Below are positions 25,223 to 37,526 of a DNA stretch of 64,000 nt, in pieces. The notes under the pieces are model-generated. The model ran no database searches. It had not been told where the DNA came from and worked only from the letters and a program-made list of their open reading frames with translations. Source of the DNA: Streptomyces scopuliridis RB72 (GTDB lineage: Bacteria; Actinomycetota; Actinomycetes; Streptomycetales; Streptomycetaceae); assembly GCF_000718095.1 (NCBI RefSeq), contig NZ_JOEI01000036.1, forward strand, positions 107,416 to 171,415, read 5' to 3'. Position 1 is the first letter of the stretch; each line of letters opens with the position of its first letter. A program made the position numbers and the translations under genes.

Positions 25223-26341
25223 ATGCGCGTCGTCATCGTCACCGAATCCTTCCCGCCCGATGTCAACGGGGTGGCCCACTGCGCCCTCCAGACCGCCCGG
25301 CATCTCGCCGCCCGCGGTCATGATCCGCTCGTCATCGCCCCGACGGTCGCCGGTGATGCCGAGATCGACGCACCGTGCCCCGTGGTACGCGTGCCCTCAC
25401 TCCCGCTGCCCGGCTATCCGCAGGTACGGGTGGCCCTCCCCAGCAGGCGCATCGCGGCGGCCATCACCGCGCACCGCGCCGAACTCGTCCATCTCGCCGG
25501 GCCCTTCGTGCTCGGCGTACGCGGTATGACGGCCGCCGCCCGGCTCGGCGTCCCCGCCGTCGCCGTCTACCAGACCGACCTCGCGGGCTACGCCCGTACC
25601 TATGTGGGCGCCGGCGAGGCCGCGGCGTGGCGGCGGATCCGCGCCGTGCACTCCGCCGCCGACCTCACCCTCGCGCCGTCCAGCGCCGCCGCCAACGATC
25701 TCGCGGAGCACGGCATCCCCCGGGTACGGCTCTGGCCGCGGGGCGTCGACACCGTACGGTTCCGGCCCGAACTGCGGGACGAGGAACTGCGCAGGCGGCT
25801 CGCGCCCAACGGCGAACTGATCGTCGGCTATGTCGGCAGGCTGGCCCCCGAGAAGCATGTCGAGCTCCTCGCCGGGGTCTGCCGGCTGCCCGGCGTCCGT
25901 GTCGTCATCGTCGGGGACGGCCCGAGCGAGACCTCGCTGCGCGGGGCGCTGCCCGGCGCGGTCTTCCTCGGCCGGTCGACCGGCGACGACCTGGCGAGGA
26001 CCTTCGCCTCGTTCGACGTGTTCGCGCACACCGGCCCCTACGAGACCTTCTGCCAGACCGTGCAGGAGGCCATGGCCAGCGGGGTGCCGGTGATCGCGCC
26101 CGCCGCCGGCGGACCGCTCGACCTCGTCGACCACGGACGCACCGGACTGCTGGTCGCCCCGCACGACACCGACGCCGTCACCGCGGCCGTGGAGGAACTC
26201 GCCTTCGCCCCCGCGCTCCGCGCGGCCTACGGGCAGGCGGGACGCGCCACCGTCGAGGGCAGGACCTGGGCCGTCGTCGGGGACCAGCTGCTCGGCCACT
26301 ACACCGAGGTGCTGGGCGCCCGTACGGCGGTGGTCGCGTGA
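25223..26341 (+). CDS. GT4 glycosyltransferase (first of operon)
   Basis: This 372-residue protein is a GT-B enzyme of family 4. The N-terminal acceptor domain starts VIVTESFPPDVNGVAHC with HLAARGHDPLVIAP. The C-terminal nucleotide-sugar domain contains VGYVGRLAPEKHVELL and the EX7E-like segment YETFCQTVQEAMASGVPVIAP. This arrangement is close to mannosyl- or glucosyltransferases such as MgtA and PimB types; donor and acceptor are not known. Its stop overlaps the next gene as GTGA, and the following three genes are all coupled the same way. Confidence 0.9.
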   Translation: MRVVIVTESFPPDVNGVAHCALQTARHLAARGHDPLVIAPTVAGDAEIDAPCPVVRVPSLPLPGYPQVRVALPSRRIAAAITAHRAELVHLAGPFVLGVRGMTAAARLGVPAVAVYQTDLAGYARTYVGAGEAAAWRRIRAVHSAADLTLAPSSAAANDLAEHGIPRVRLWPRGVDTVRFRPELRDEELRRRLAPNGELIVGYVGRLAPEKHVELLAGVCRLPGVRVVIVGDGPSETSLRGALPGAVFLGRSTGDDLARTFASFDVFAHTGPYETFCQTVQEAMASGVPVIAPAAGGPLDLVDHGRTGLLVAPHDTDAVTAAVEELAFAPALRAAYGQAGRATVEGRTWAVVGDQLLGHYTEVLGARTAVVA

Positions 26342-27531
26342 GCGGGCTGAAGATCGTACGGCTGGCCAACTTCGTCACCCCCGCCTCGGGCGGACTGCGC
26401 ACCGCGCTCCATGAGCTGGGCAGCGGCTATCTCGCGGCCGGGCACGAGCCGGTGCTGATCGTGCCGGGGGAGCGGGAGTCCCACGCGGACACCTCCCAGG
26501 GGCGGGTCATCACCCTGTCGGGCCCGGTACTGCCCGGCACCGGCGGATACCGGGTGCTGGGCGCGCGGCGGCGGCTGCGGGAGGTGCTCGAAGACATCGG
26601 GCCCGACCGGCTCGAAGTTTCCGACCGCACCACCCTGCGCTGGACGGGGGAGTGGGCACGCCGCCACCGGATCCCGTCCGTGATGGTCTCCCACGAGACG
26701 GCGGACGGGGTGCTGCGCACCTGGGGCGTACCGGGGGTCGCCGCGGGCCGGGCCGCCGACCGGCTCAATCTGCGCACCGCCTGGGCGTATTCGCGGATCG
26801 TCTGCACCACGGAGTGGGCAGAGCGCGAGTTCCTCCGGATCGGGGCCCGCAATGTGGTGCGGGCACCGCTCGGTGTCGATCTGCGCCGGTGCACGCCGGA
26901 GCGGTACGACGCCGAGCTGCGCTCCCGGTACGCGCGTACGGGTGAAGTGCTGCTCGTACTCGGCTCCCGGCTGTCGGTGGAGAAGCGTCCCGGCGCCGCG
27001 CTCGACGCGCTCGCCGCGCTGCGGGAGCGGGGCGTACAGGCGGTGCTGGTCGTCGCCGGCGACGGTCCGCTGCGGGCCGGGCTGGTCCGCCGGGCCCGTG
27101 CCGAGCGGCTGCCCGCGCTCTTCCTCGGCCATGTCGGCGACCGCGCGGCGATGGCCGATCTCCAGGCCGCCGCGGACATCTGTCTGGCACCGGGACCGGC
27201 CGAGACCTTCGGGCTGTCGGCCCTGGAGGCGCTGGCCTGCGGCACACCGGTCGTCGCCAGCGCGTCATCGGCGCTGGGCGAGGTGATCGGGGACGCGGGC
27301 ATCGCCGCCCGGGACAACGCCACGGCCTTCGCCGACGCGATCCAGGAGCTCCTGGCCCGCCCCGAGGGGGCCCGCCGCGCCGCGGCCCGCGCCCGTGCGG
27401 AGCTCTTCAGCTGGGAGAACGCGGTCGCCGCGTTCCTGGCGGCCCACGATGTCCCGGTCGATGTAGCGATGCTGAACAGGGTCCCGTCGCAGGCACAGCA
27501 GGTTCACCACCCGGAGGGAGAGGCGAGATGA
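26338..27531 (+). CDS. GT4 glycosyltransferase (second of operon)
   Basis: This 397-residue enzyme is a second GT-B family 4 protein. It starts at the GTG of the overlap and opens with VRLANFVTPASGGLRTALHELGSGYLAAGHEPVLIVPG. The donor-binding half has LVLGSRLSVEKRPGAALDAL and the segment AETFGLSALEALACGTPVVAS. It differs enough from its neighbour to have a separate acceptor; the two may act one after the other on a lipid or polymer. There is no signal peptide, so it works at the cytoplasmic face of the membrane. Confidence 0.9.
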   Translation: MSGLKIVRLANFVTPASGGLRTALHELGSGYLAAGHEPVLIVPGERESHADTSQGRVITLSGPVLPGTGGYRVLGARRRLREVLEDIGPDRLEVSDRTTLRWTGEWARRHRIPSVMVSHETADGVLRTWGVPGVAAGRAADRLNLRTAWAYSRIVCTTEWAEREFLRIGARNVVRAPLGVDLRRCTPERYDAELRSRYARTGEVLLVLGSRLSVEKRPGAALDALAALRERGVQAVLVVAGDGPLRAGLVRRARAERLPALFLGHVGDRAAMADLQAAADICLAPGPAETFGLSALEALACGTPVVASASSALGEVIGDAGIAARDNATAFADAIQELLARPEGARRAAARARAELFSWENAVAAFLAAHDVPVDVAMLNRVPSQAQQVHHPEGEAR

Positions 27532-28519
27532 CGACGGAGGCGGACAGAGGCGCGCTGCCTGCGGCCCCGGCCCATGACCCGGCCACGTACCAGGGCCAGG
27601 CCCATGCCCAGGCCCTGGAACGGGACCAGGAGCCGGACCGGGCTCCGGAGGCCGCCGCGCCGCCGCGCGCGCTGCGGTACGCCGCGCTCGGGGACTCGCT
27701 CACCGCCGGGATCGGCGACCCCGTCGACGGCGGGTGGCGGGGCTGGGCCGCGCTGCTCGGCGCCGGCGTGGGCGACCCCGGGACGGGCGTACGGTTCCAC
27801 AACTTCGCCGTCAGCGGCGCCCTCACCCGCGACGTCGAGGAGCAGCAGACCCCCGCCGCCCTTGCCTTCGCGCCCGACCTCGCCTCCGTCGTCGTCGGCG
27901 TCAACGACACCCTGCGCCGCGCCTTCGACATCCAGGACCTCGCCCTGCGCCTCGACCGGGTCTGCGGCGCCCTCGCCGCGCGCGGCACCGTCCTGCTGAC
28001 CACCTGTCTGCCCGACCCCGGCAGCATGCTCGGGCTGCCCGCGCCGCTCGCCATGCCTCTCGCCCGGCGGCAGCGCGCCGTCAACGCCGTCGTCCACGCC
28101 CTGGCGGCGCGCTACGACACCGTCCATCTGCATATGGCGGAGGCGTCCTGGGTCGCCGACCGGTCCCTGTGGAGCGCCGACCGGCTGCACCCCGCCGAGC
28201 GCGGGCACCGGATGATCGCCGCGCGCTTCCACGGACTGCTCGCCGAACGGGGACTGGCCCTCGGCCCCGAACCCTCCCTGGTCGCCGACCAGACCCCGCC
28301 CAGCCGCGCGGCCACGCTGCGCTGGCTCGCCACCTCGGGGACCGGATGGGTGGCGCGCCGCTGCCGGGATCTCCTGCCCGAGCTGCTGCGGCTGGCGGGC
28401 GACGAGGTGACGCACTGGGCACGCGGCACCGGCGCCCGGCTCGATCTGCACGCCGAACTCGCCCTCTCCCGCGCACTCGCCGCACTGTCGCCGGGCACTC
28501 CCCTTGCCAGAATGGGGGA

Positions 28520-28523
<4 letters not shown>
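27528..28523 (+). CDS. SGNH/GDSL hydrolase
   Basis: This 331-residue protein has the SGNH blocks: GDSLTAG near residues 55-61 with the nucleophile Ser, an oxyanion Gly/Asn pair in [10 protein letters not shown], and the DRLHP catalytic Asp/His (about 219-222). There is no signal peptide; the first 45 residues are polar and rich in Gln, Glu and Ala. It would hydrolyse an ester, perhaps an acetyl or acyl group on the product of the two preceding glycosyltransferases, which is inference from the operon. The ATG overlaps the upstream stop as ATGA. Confidence 0.87.
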
Positions 28524-32146
<3,623 letters not shown>

Positions 32147-32153
32147 CGCCGGG

Positions 32154-33647
32154 TCACTGCCCCTCGGGAGGCTTGCCCTGGGCGGAGGAGACCTCGACGA
32201 GTTCGGCGCGGCCCTGCGCGTTGAGGCGGAGGATCGGGACGGCCTTGTTGCGCGGATTGCCGTTGTTCTGGAAGGAGATGAACCCGCTCGCCCCCGCCAC
32301 CTGCTGCGGCCCGTTCATCTGGTGGAACATCCGGCGCACCGTGATTCCTGTCACCGAGTCGGGGCCGCCGATCGCCGCCATGCGTATGCCCTCGGCGGCG
32401 GTCAGAACCGCGTCATGGGCCATGATGTCCTGGCCGTCGTAGCGGTCGTCGGTCGGAAACCACTCGTCCATCTGGCCGCCCTGTTGGAAGTACCGCGCCG
32501 AGCGTTCGGAGACCCGCCTGGGATCGGCCCGCCACATGTCGCGATGGGCCAGCCCCGTGAAGAGCACCGTGACGTCGTTCTCGACGGCGTGGGCGATCTG
32601 CTCCCGGTCCAGGTTCGAGGTGTCGTCACCGGCGAGGACCGTGAACGTGTGGTCCGTGCAGCTGCGGTTGGCCAGCGAATCGAGGAAGTTGGTGAGGTGC
32701 CGCCCGCGGCCCGCGAAGTAGATGACCTGCGGCCGTGTGTCGCAGAGCTGCGCGGGGAAATAGCGCAGCTCGTTCTTCCAGGCGCCGCCGGGCACCGACG
32801 AGTCGAACGTCATCCGCTCCGCCACCAGCCGGTGGCCGGTCTTCTTGTCGGGGAACGCCTCGGTGAAGGCGGTGCCCAGGGTGGCGGCGTACAGATTGGT
32901 CTTGGCGGCGTCCTGGACGACCACCGCCGTACGGAGCTTCGTGGACCCCTTCAGGTAGGCCGTCGCGGCGTACGCCTCGTCCACATTGGTGGGCGAAACC
33001 CGTACGAAGCCGGAGATCCCCTGGATATTGGTGGCGGTCATGGTGCTGGCGACGGTGGCGAGGCCGCTCTTGGAGAGCTTCCTCAGCGCCTCCAGATTCG
33101 GGTCGGTGCTGGGGCCCAGACCGGTGACGGCCACCAGCTTGTCGGCGGAGTCCATCCGGTCGATCAGCTCGTCCACGGTGTAGTTCCAGTGCGCCGAGCT
33201 GCTGCCGGTATTGGCGATCAGCAGCCGGATCTTGGGGGAGGACGCGAGATCGCCGCGGTTGTGCCGGTACTGCGCGAGATAGGCGCCTTCCAGTTCGTGC
33301 CGTACCGAATCCTCGGAGTTGCTGTCGTCGTTGGTGAGCGTGAAGGAGGTCAGATACGCGACGCTGACATACGGCTCCCCCTCCTCGGCCTCCTTGCTGA
33401 CCTTGTCGTTCTCTTCCTTGATCTTCTTCACCACGGCGGCGAGGTGGCCCGCGAAATGGTACGAGCCGTCGGTGACGCCGACGCACTCCTTGTTCTCGCC
33501 GCGCTTGACGACACCGTCGTCGCACCGGGCCCGGACGTCCCCGATCCAACGGATGCCCAGCGGGATCGCCACCGCGAGTACGGCGAGGACGACCACCCCG
33601 ATCACCACGCGGCGCACGATGTGCAGCGGCCATTCGAGTCTGCGCAT
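32154..33647 (-). CDS. Membrane-anchored periplasmic-binding-protein-like receptor
   Basis: This 497-residue protein has an N-terminal membrane anchor (about residues 12-32), then a long ectodomain that resembles type I periplasmic binding proteins of branched-chain amino acid transporters (Peripla_BP_6), with VAVTGLGPSTDPNLEAL and MFHQMNGPQQVAGASGFISF as family-like segments. There is no lipobox Cys, and no permease gene nearby, so it is probably not a transporter subunit. I chose the ATG at 33647 with GAGGGG 8 bases upstream; a GTG at 33656 would overlap the preceding stop as GTGA. It is paired with the STAND-like ATPase gene directly upstream. Confidence 0.8.
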   Translation of the reverse strand: MRRLEWPLHIVRRVVIGVVVLAVLAVAIPLGIRWIGDVRARCDDGVVKRGENKECVGVTDGSYHFAGHLAAVVKKIKEENDKVSKEAEEGEPYVSVAYLTSFTLTNDDSNSEDSVRHELEGAYLAQYRHNRGDLASSPKIRLLIANTGSSSAHWNYTVDELIDRMDSADKLVAVTGLGPSTDPNLEALRKLSKSGLATVASTMTATNIQGISGFVRVSPTNVDEAYAATAYLKGSTKLRTAVVVQDAAKTNLYAATLGTAFTEAFPDKKTGHRLVAERMTFDSSVPGGAWKNELRYFPAQLCDTRPQVIYFAGRGRHLTNFLDSLANRSCTDHTFTVLAGDDTSNLDREQIAHAVENDVTVLFTGLAHRDMWRADPRRVSERSARYFQQGGQMDEWFPTDDRYDGQDIMAHDAVLTAAEGIRMAAIGGPDSVTGITVRRMFHQMNGPQQVAGASGFISFQNNGNPRNKAVPILRLNAQGRAELVEVSSAQGKPPEGQ

Positions 33648-33652
33648 CCCGC

Positions 33653-35641
33653 TCACCCCTCGCTCGTGGACGTCAGCGGATGGCGCCAGTGGCGATAGCG
33701 CTCCGCCTCGTTGAACAGCGCCACGACATCGTTCCTGCGCAGCCGCGACAACTGGTTGAACCCGTCGGCGATCAGATCGTTCAGCCGCATTCCCGGGTCG
33801 GCGAGCGGATCGCTCCACACCCAGCGGGTGATGATCAGCTCCCGGATCACCGCCGCGGTGGTGACGGCTTCGCCGGGCTCTCCCGGGCCGAGTCCGGCGA
33901 GCAGGTCCAGCGGACCGCCCGTGGAGACGAGCCGGTTGGGCGCCGCCGTGATCGCGTTGAACTCACTGATCCACTGCGCCGCGGGGACCCCGGGGAAGCG
34001 CCCGACCAGATGGGCGGTCACCTCGTCGATCCGGCCCCAGGCCAGCCGGTGGTACATCTCCTGGACCGTGCGCCCCACGGATCCGAAGTGCTCAGCGAGG
34101 AGTTCGTGCACGGTGTCCCAGTCGTCGGGGCGCCGGGCCAGCCGCCACAGCAGCAGCCGTCGCGGCCAGGGGTGGAGCGCCGGTGTCACGCCTCCCGGGC
34201 CGAGCAGCAGCCAGCGGGCGCGCATCTCGCCGAAGAGTGAGTCCCCGGGGCTGAGCACCCGCGTACCGATCGACAGATCACGCGCGGCTGCGCACTCGGC
34301 GAGCGTGGCGCGCCGCGGCTCGTCGATGCCCTGGAGCAGATGGTCGAGCGCGGCGTCGGCGAGCGTGAGAGTCTCCTCGCCGTCGCGCAGCGTACGGTCG
34401 GGCAGGCCGCGCAGCCAGCGGTCCTGCTCGGGGCCGTCCTCGGCCGGTACGTCGGAGTGCCGCAGCACCTCCAGGACCTGGTGCACGGCGCTCGGCAGCC
34501 CGCAGGTCAGCCGGTGCACAAAGGGCGCGAGCCGGGTGAAGGGCGCCAGATCCGAGTGGCGGCGCAGCTCCAGCTCGATACGGATACGGACCTCGTCGAG
34601 GTTGAGATCCCGCAGCCGCAGCGGATACCACCAGGTGTCGTCACTGTCGCGGGTCGGCCGGTGCTCGCTCCAGTCCGTGAGAGAGGCCCGGTCCGGGCCG
34701 CGCAGCTGCCAGGGCCACTGGTCGCCGGTGGCCGGGCCCCAGCGCGGCAGCCAGCGGTTGGAGCTGGCGACGATGGTCAGCGGGTCGCAGGAGAGCCCCG
34801 CCACCACGGTGTCGTCGTGCCGGGCGCGGATCAGCAGATCGAGGAAGCGACGGCCGTACTCCGAATGGGAGTTGTCGAGCAGCAGCAGATACGAGCGGGG
34901 CATGAACGAGTGGTCCGCGTTGTCCCGCAGATCCGCCAGGAACGCCGAGAACAGCACGCGGTCGAGCCGCTCCTCGTCCTCCGCGTCGCCGTCGTGCCGC
35001 CAGAGGTTGAGCTCGACCAGCGCCTCCCACGGGTCCTGGCTCCGGATGAGCGGATGACCGCCGTACCACGCGGCGCTTCCGGTGAACTTACGGCCGGGCA
35101 GCCGGCGACGGCCGCGCCGCAGGCCGTCCCGCAGCAGCGCGAGCGCCGCCGTCGACGCGCCGTCAGGGGCTCCCACGGCGCCGCCGGCCACCTCGAAGAA
35201 GGCGGCCAGATAGTCGCCGTACCGGGCCTCGGCCCGCTCCTGGAACGCGTCCAGCTCCCGCCGGATATTGCGCCGCCCCTCGGCCAGGCTGGTCATCCGC
35301 AGCTCATGGTCGGAGGCGAGCAGCCCGAGGGTGAGCCGGGGGAAGTGGGAGCGGCGGTACCGCGGCAGCTTCCGTTCGAGCTGCCGGGCGAGCAGCCCCA
35401 GACCGTAGCGCGGCAGCAGCCCGTGCTCGGCGGCGAGATTGACGTAGGCGAACGGATTCTCGGGGCCGAACTGCTCCATCAGCGCGCTGTGCGCCTCGCT
35501 GGCGCCGCTGCCGCGCGGGCCGAGCAGCATCGTCACCGGACGTTCCGCGGTGGGCGGCTGCCTCAGACACTCATCGACGAGGGAGACGATCCCGTTGCGG
35601 CCCCTGAGGCCTATGCGCACTCCGGATTCCGTCACGCGCAT
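33653..35641 (-). CDS. Large STAND-like P-loop ATPase
   Basis: This 662-residue protein is a large predicted NTPase without a named family. A P-loop variant LGPRGSGASEAH occurs near residues 40-52, with Ala-Ser instead of Lys-Thr. A hydrophobic strand ending SYLLLLDNSHSEYGRRFLDLL (two pieces; key residues LLLLDN) looks like Walker B, with Asn where Glu is usual. The rest is mainly helical. It is cytoplasmic, has GGGGGG before its ATG, and is followed within 5 bp by the anchored receptor-like gene, suggesting a sensor/effector pair. I have seen no described function. Confidence 0.7.
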   Translation of the reverse strand: MRVTESGVRIGLRGRNGIVSLVDECLRQPPTAERPVTMLLGPRGSGASEAHSALMEQFGPENPFAYVNLAAEHGLLPRYGLGLLARQLERKLPRYRRSHFPRLTLGLLASDHELRMTSLAEGRRNIRRELDAFQERAEARYGDYLAAFFEVAGGAVGAPDGASTAALALLRDGLRRGRRRLPGRKFTGSAAWYGGHPLIRSQDPWEALVELNLWRHDGDAEDEERLDRVLFSAFLADLRDNADHSFMPRSYLLLLDNSHSEYGRRFLDLLIRARHDDTVVAGLSCDPLTIVASSNRWLPRWGPATGDQWPWQLRGPDRASLTDWSEHRPTRDSDDTWWYPLRLRDLNLDEVRIRIELELRRHSDLAPFTRLAPFVHRLTCGLPSAVHQVLEVLRHSDVPAEDGPEQDRWLRGLPDRTLRDGEETLTLADAALDHLLQGIDEPRRATLAECAAARDLSIGTRVLSPGDSLFGEMRARWLLLGPGGVTPALHPWPRRLLLWRLARRPDDWDTVHELLAEHFGSVGRTVQEMYHRLAWGRIDEVTAHLVGRFPGVPAAQWISEFNAITAAPNRLVSTGGPLDLLAGLGPGEPGEAVTTAAVIRELIITRWVWSDPLADPGMRLNDLIADGFNQLSRLRRNDVVALFNEAERYRHWRHPLTSTSEG

Positions 35642-35708
35642 CAGCCCCCCCGAGCCACCCGCCCCGCACACGTGGGGCTACACCGTCAAGCCTACCGGAG
35701 AGCCTCTC

Positions 35709-35737
35709 AACCACTCCTGATTTTACGGTGGTTGATG
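35709..35737. promoter_or_regulatory. Inverted repeat between pxpC and STAND-like gene
   Basis: TCAACCAC (35709-35716) and GTGGTTGA (35730-35737) form a perfect 8-bp inverted repeat in an A+T-rich spot for this genome, 68-96 bp upstream of the ATPase start. It could be an operator or a weak terminator of the pxp operon; both roles are inference. Confidence 0.35.
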
Positions 35738-35823
35738 AGACGAACGGTGAACTTGCCGGGATCGGACCGCCGCACACACCGCCCCTTCGGCCAATTTCCG
35801 TTCGGCCCCTGGTCCTCATGGCT

Positions 35824-36906
35824 TCACCCGGAAGACCGGTGCCGTACCGCTACGAACCGCACGGGCGTTCCCGGCGCGGCCTGCGCCGCCGCCGGGAGGT
35901 CGCGCTCCGCCACGACCGCGACCACCGGATAGCCCCCGGTCGTCGGATGGTCGGCGAGGAACACCAGCGGCCGGCCGTCGGGCGGCACCTGCACGGCCCC
36001 CGTCACCATGCCCTCGCTGGGCAGTTCGGCGGAGACGGCACGCTCCAGGGGCGGGCCCTCCGTACGCAGCCCGATGCGGTTGCTCGCCGCCGACACCCGG
36101 TAGACGCGCGTGGCCAGCGTGCGCAGGGCCGCGCTCGTGAACCAGTCGTCGCGCGGCCCGAGCCGTATCCGCAGCACCAGTTCGGCGGGCGGCGCCTGCG
36201 TGGGCACCCCGTCGACCGGCGCCGCGCGCCCCGTCGCCGGGCCCAGCGGCAGGACCGTACCCTCGCGCAGCGGCGCCGGCCCGAGGCCCGACAGCAGATC
36301 CGTCGACCGGCTGCCGAGGACCGGCTCCACCGCCACCCCGCCGCCGAACGCCACATAGCTCCGGACCCCGGAGACGACCCTCCCCACCTCAAGCAGCGCG
36401 CCCGCCGGCACCCGCACGGGAGCGCCCCAGGGAGCGGGGCGGCCGTCGACCAGGACCGGGCACGGCGCCCCGGCGACCGCCGCGGTCACCGCGCGGCGCG
36501 GCCGAACCGCACAGCCGTCGAGCGTCGTCTCCAGCGCCGCGGCGCCCTCCGGATTGCCCACCAGCCGGTTGACCAGCCGCAGCGCCGGCGGATCGAGGGC
36601 CCCGGAGCGCGGCACCCCCAGATGCGCGTGCCCGTACCGGCCGAGGTCCTGCACGGTGGTCAGCGCCCCGGACCGTACGACGGCCAGGGCCTGTCCGGCG
36701 GATCTTTGCGGATCAGGCCGCGGCAGTCCGGTGCCGGGGGTACCCCCGTGCGGTTCAGGCCACGGGGGAGCATCGCAAGGCGGAGGATCGGCGTTGTGGA
36801 TGGCCCGGCCGTACTCGGACGACTCCGACAACGCGGCGAGGTGCGGTGCCAGGCGTTGCGGGCCCGTGAAGATCCGCCGGACAGGCCCTGGCGCCCGGTC
36901 CGTCAT
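35824..36906 (-). CDS. pxpC: 5-oxoprolinase subunit C (biotin-dependent carboxyltransferase family), with insertion
   Basis: This 360-residue protein is PxpC, the subunit that works with PxpB and PxpA to hydrolyse 5-oxoproline to glutamate with ATP. Standard family sequence starts at LAVVRSGALTTVQDLGRYGHAHLG and continues through ASNRIGLRTEGPPLER and VFLADHPTTGGYPV. The ATG at 36906 is placed by the ATGA overlap with pxpB. Only MTDRA of the normal N-terminus precedes a foreign segment of about 68 residues encoded by a MITE-like element (36684-36891); the reading frame is kept. Whether the longer N-terminus allows activity is unknown. Confidence 0.88.
   Translation of the reverse strand: MTDRAPGPVRRIFTGPQRLAPHLAALSESSEYGRAIHNADPPPCDAPPWPEPHGGTPGTGLPRPDPQRSAGQALAVVRSGALTTVQDLGRYGHAHLGVPRSGALDPPALRLVNRLVGNPEGAAALETTLDGCAVRPRRAVTAAVAGAPCPVLVDGRPAPWGAPVRVPAGALLEVGRVVSGVRSYVAFGGGVAVEPVLGSRSTDLLSGLGPAPLREGTVLPLGPATGRAAPVDGVPTQAPPAELVLRIRLGPRDDWFTSAALRTLATRVYRVSAASNRIGLRTEGPPLERAVSAELPSEGMVTGAVQVPPDGRPLVFLADHPTTGGYPVVAVVAERDLPAAAQAAPGTPVRFVAVRHRSSG
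36684..36891. mobile_element. MITE-like element with 23-bp terminal inverted repeats, inside pxpC
   Basis: The ends at 36684-36706 and 36869-36891 are perfect 23-bp inverted repeats (outer part CCAGGGCCTGTCCGGCGG). The interior has no open transposase gene, carries ATCGCAAGGCGGAGGA at 36772-36787, and contains further hairpins such as GGGGGTACCCCC at 36735-36746. The net addition to pxpC relative to the expected protein is 204 bp (68 codons), so the frame is preserved. A target duplication cannot be defined because the ends are palindromic with the flanks. It is probably mobilised by a transposase elsewhere. Confidence 0.75.
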
Positions 36907-37526
36907 CGGCCGGCCGCCGTCGCCACGAAGCGCACCCGCGTCCCGGGCGCGAGCAGCGCCGCAGGCACCCGCGCCGGGTCCCACAGGACGGTGTCCGTCG
37001 TCCCGATCAGCTGCCAGCCGCCGGGTGAGGAGCGCGGATACACCCCGGTGTACGGGCCTGCGAGCGCGACCGAACCCGGGGGGACGGCGGTACGGGGCGT
37101 GGGCCTGCGGGGCACGGCGTACCGCGCGGGCAGCCCGGTGAGATAGCCGAAGCCGGGCGCGAACCCGCAGAAGGCCACCCGGAATTCGGCCGCGGAGTGG
37201 ATCCGTGCCACCTCCTCGGCCGGCACGCCCCACAGCGCGGCGACCTCCGCCAGATCAGGACCGTCGTAACGGACCGGCAGTTCCACCGTGTCCGGCACGC
37301 GCGCGTCCGGCGCCTCGGCCCGCCAGCCGTCCAGCCCCGCGGCGAAGCTCGCCGCATCGTCCAGGCCGTCGAGCAGTACGGTGCGGGCCGCGGGGACGAT
37401 CTCCCGCACCGGCGGCAGGACGCCCGCGGCGCGGCGGCGCAGCAACTCGGCGTGGAACGCGGCCGTCTCCTCGCCGTCGGCCAGTTCGACGAGGAGCGCC
37501 CGGTCGCCGACCGGCAGCGCCCTCAT
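36903..37526 (-). CDS. pxpB: 5-oxoprolinase subunit B
   Basis: This 207-residue protein matches the allophanate hydrolase subunit 1/PxpB family. The N-terminus MRALPVGDRALLVEL is characteristic, the middle has LPVRYDGPDLAEVAALWGVPAEEVARIHS, and the C-terminal part FRVAFCGFAPGFGYLTGLP and GSVALAGPYTGVYPRSSPGGWQLIG holds the conserved core. Together with PxpA and PxpC it forms the prokaryotic 5-oxoprolinase. It overlaps both neighbours by four bases (ATGA), so the three subunits are made together. Confidence 0.94.
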   Translation of the reverse strand: MRALPVGDRALLVELADGEETAAFHAELLRRRAAGVLPPVREIVPAARTVLLDGLDDAASFAAGLDGWRAEAPDARVPDTVELPVRYDGPDLAEVAALWGVPAEEVARIHSAAEFRVAFCGFAPGFGYLTGLPARYAVPRRPTPRTAVPPGSVALAGPYTGVYPRSSPGGWQLIGTTDTVLWDPARVPAALLAPGTRVRFVATAAGR

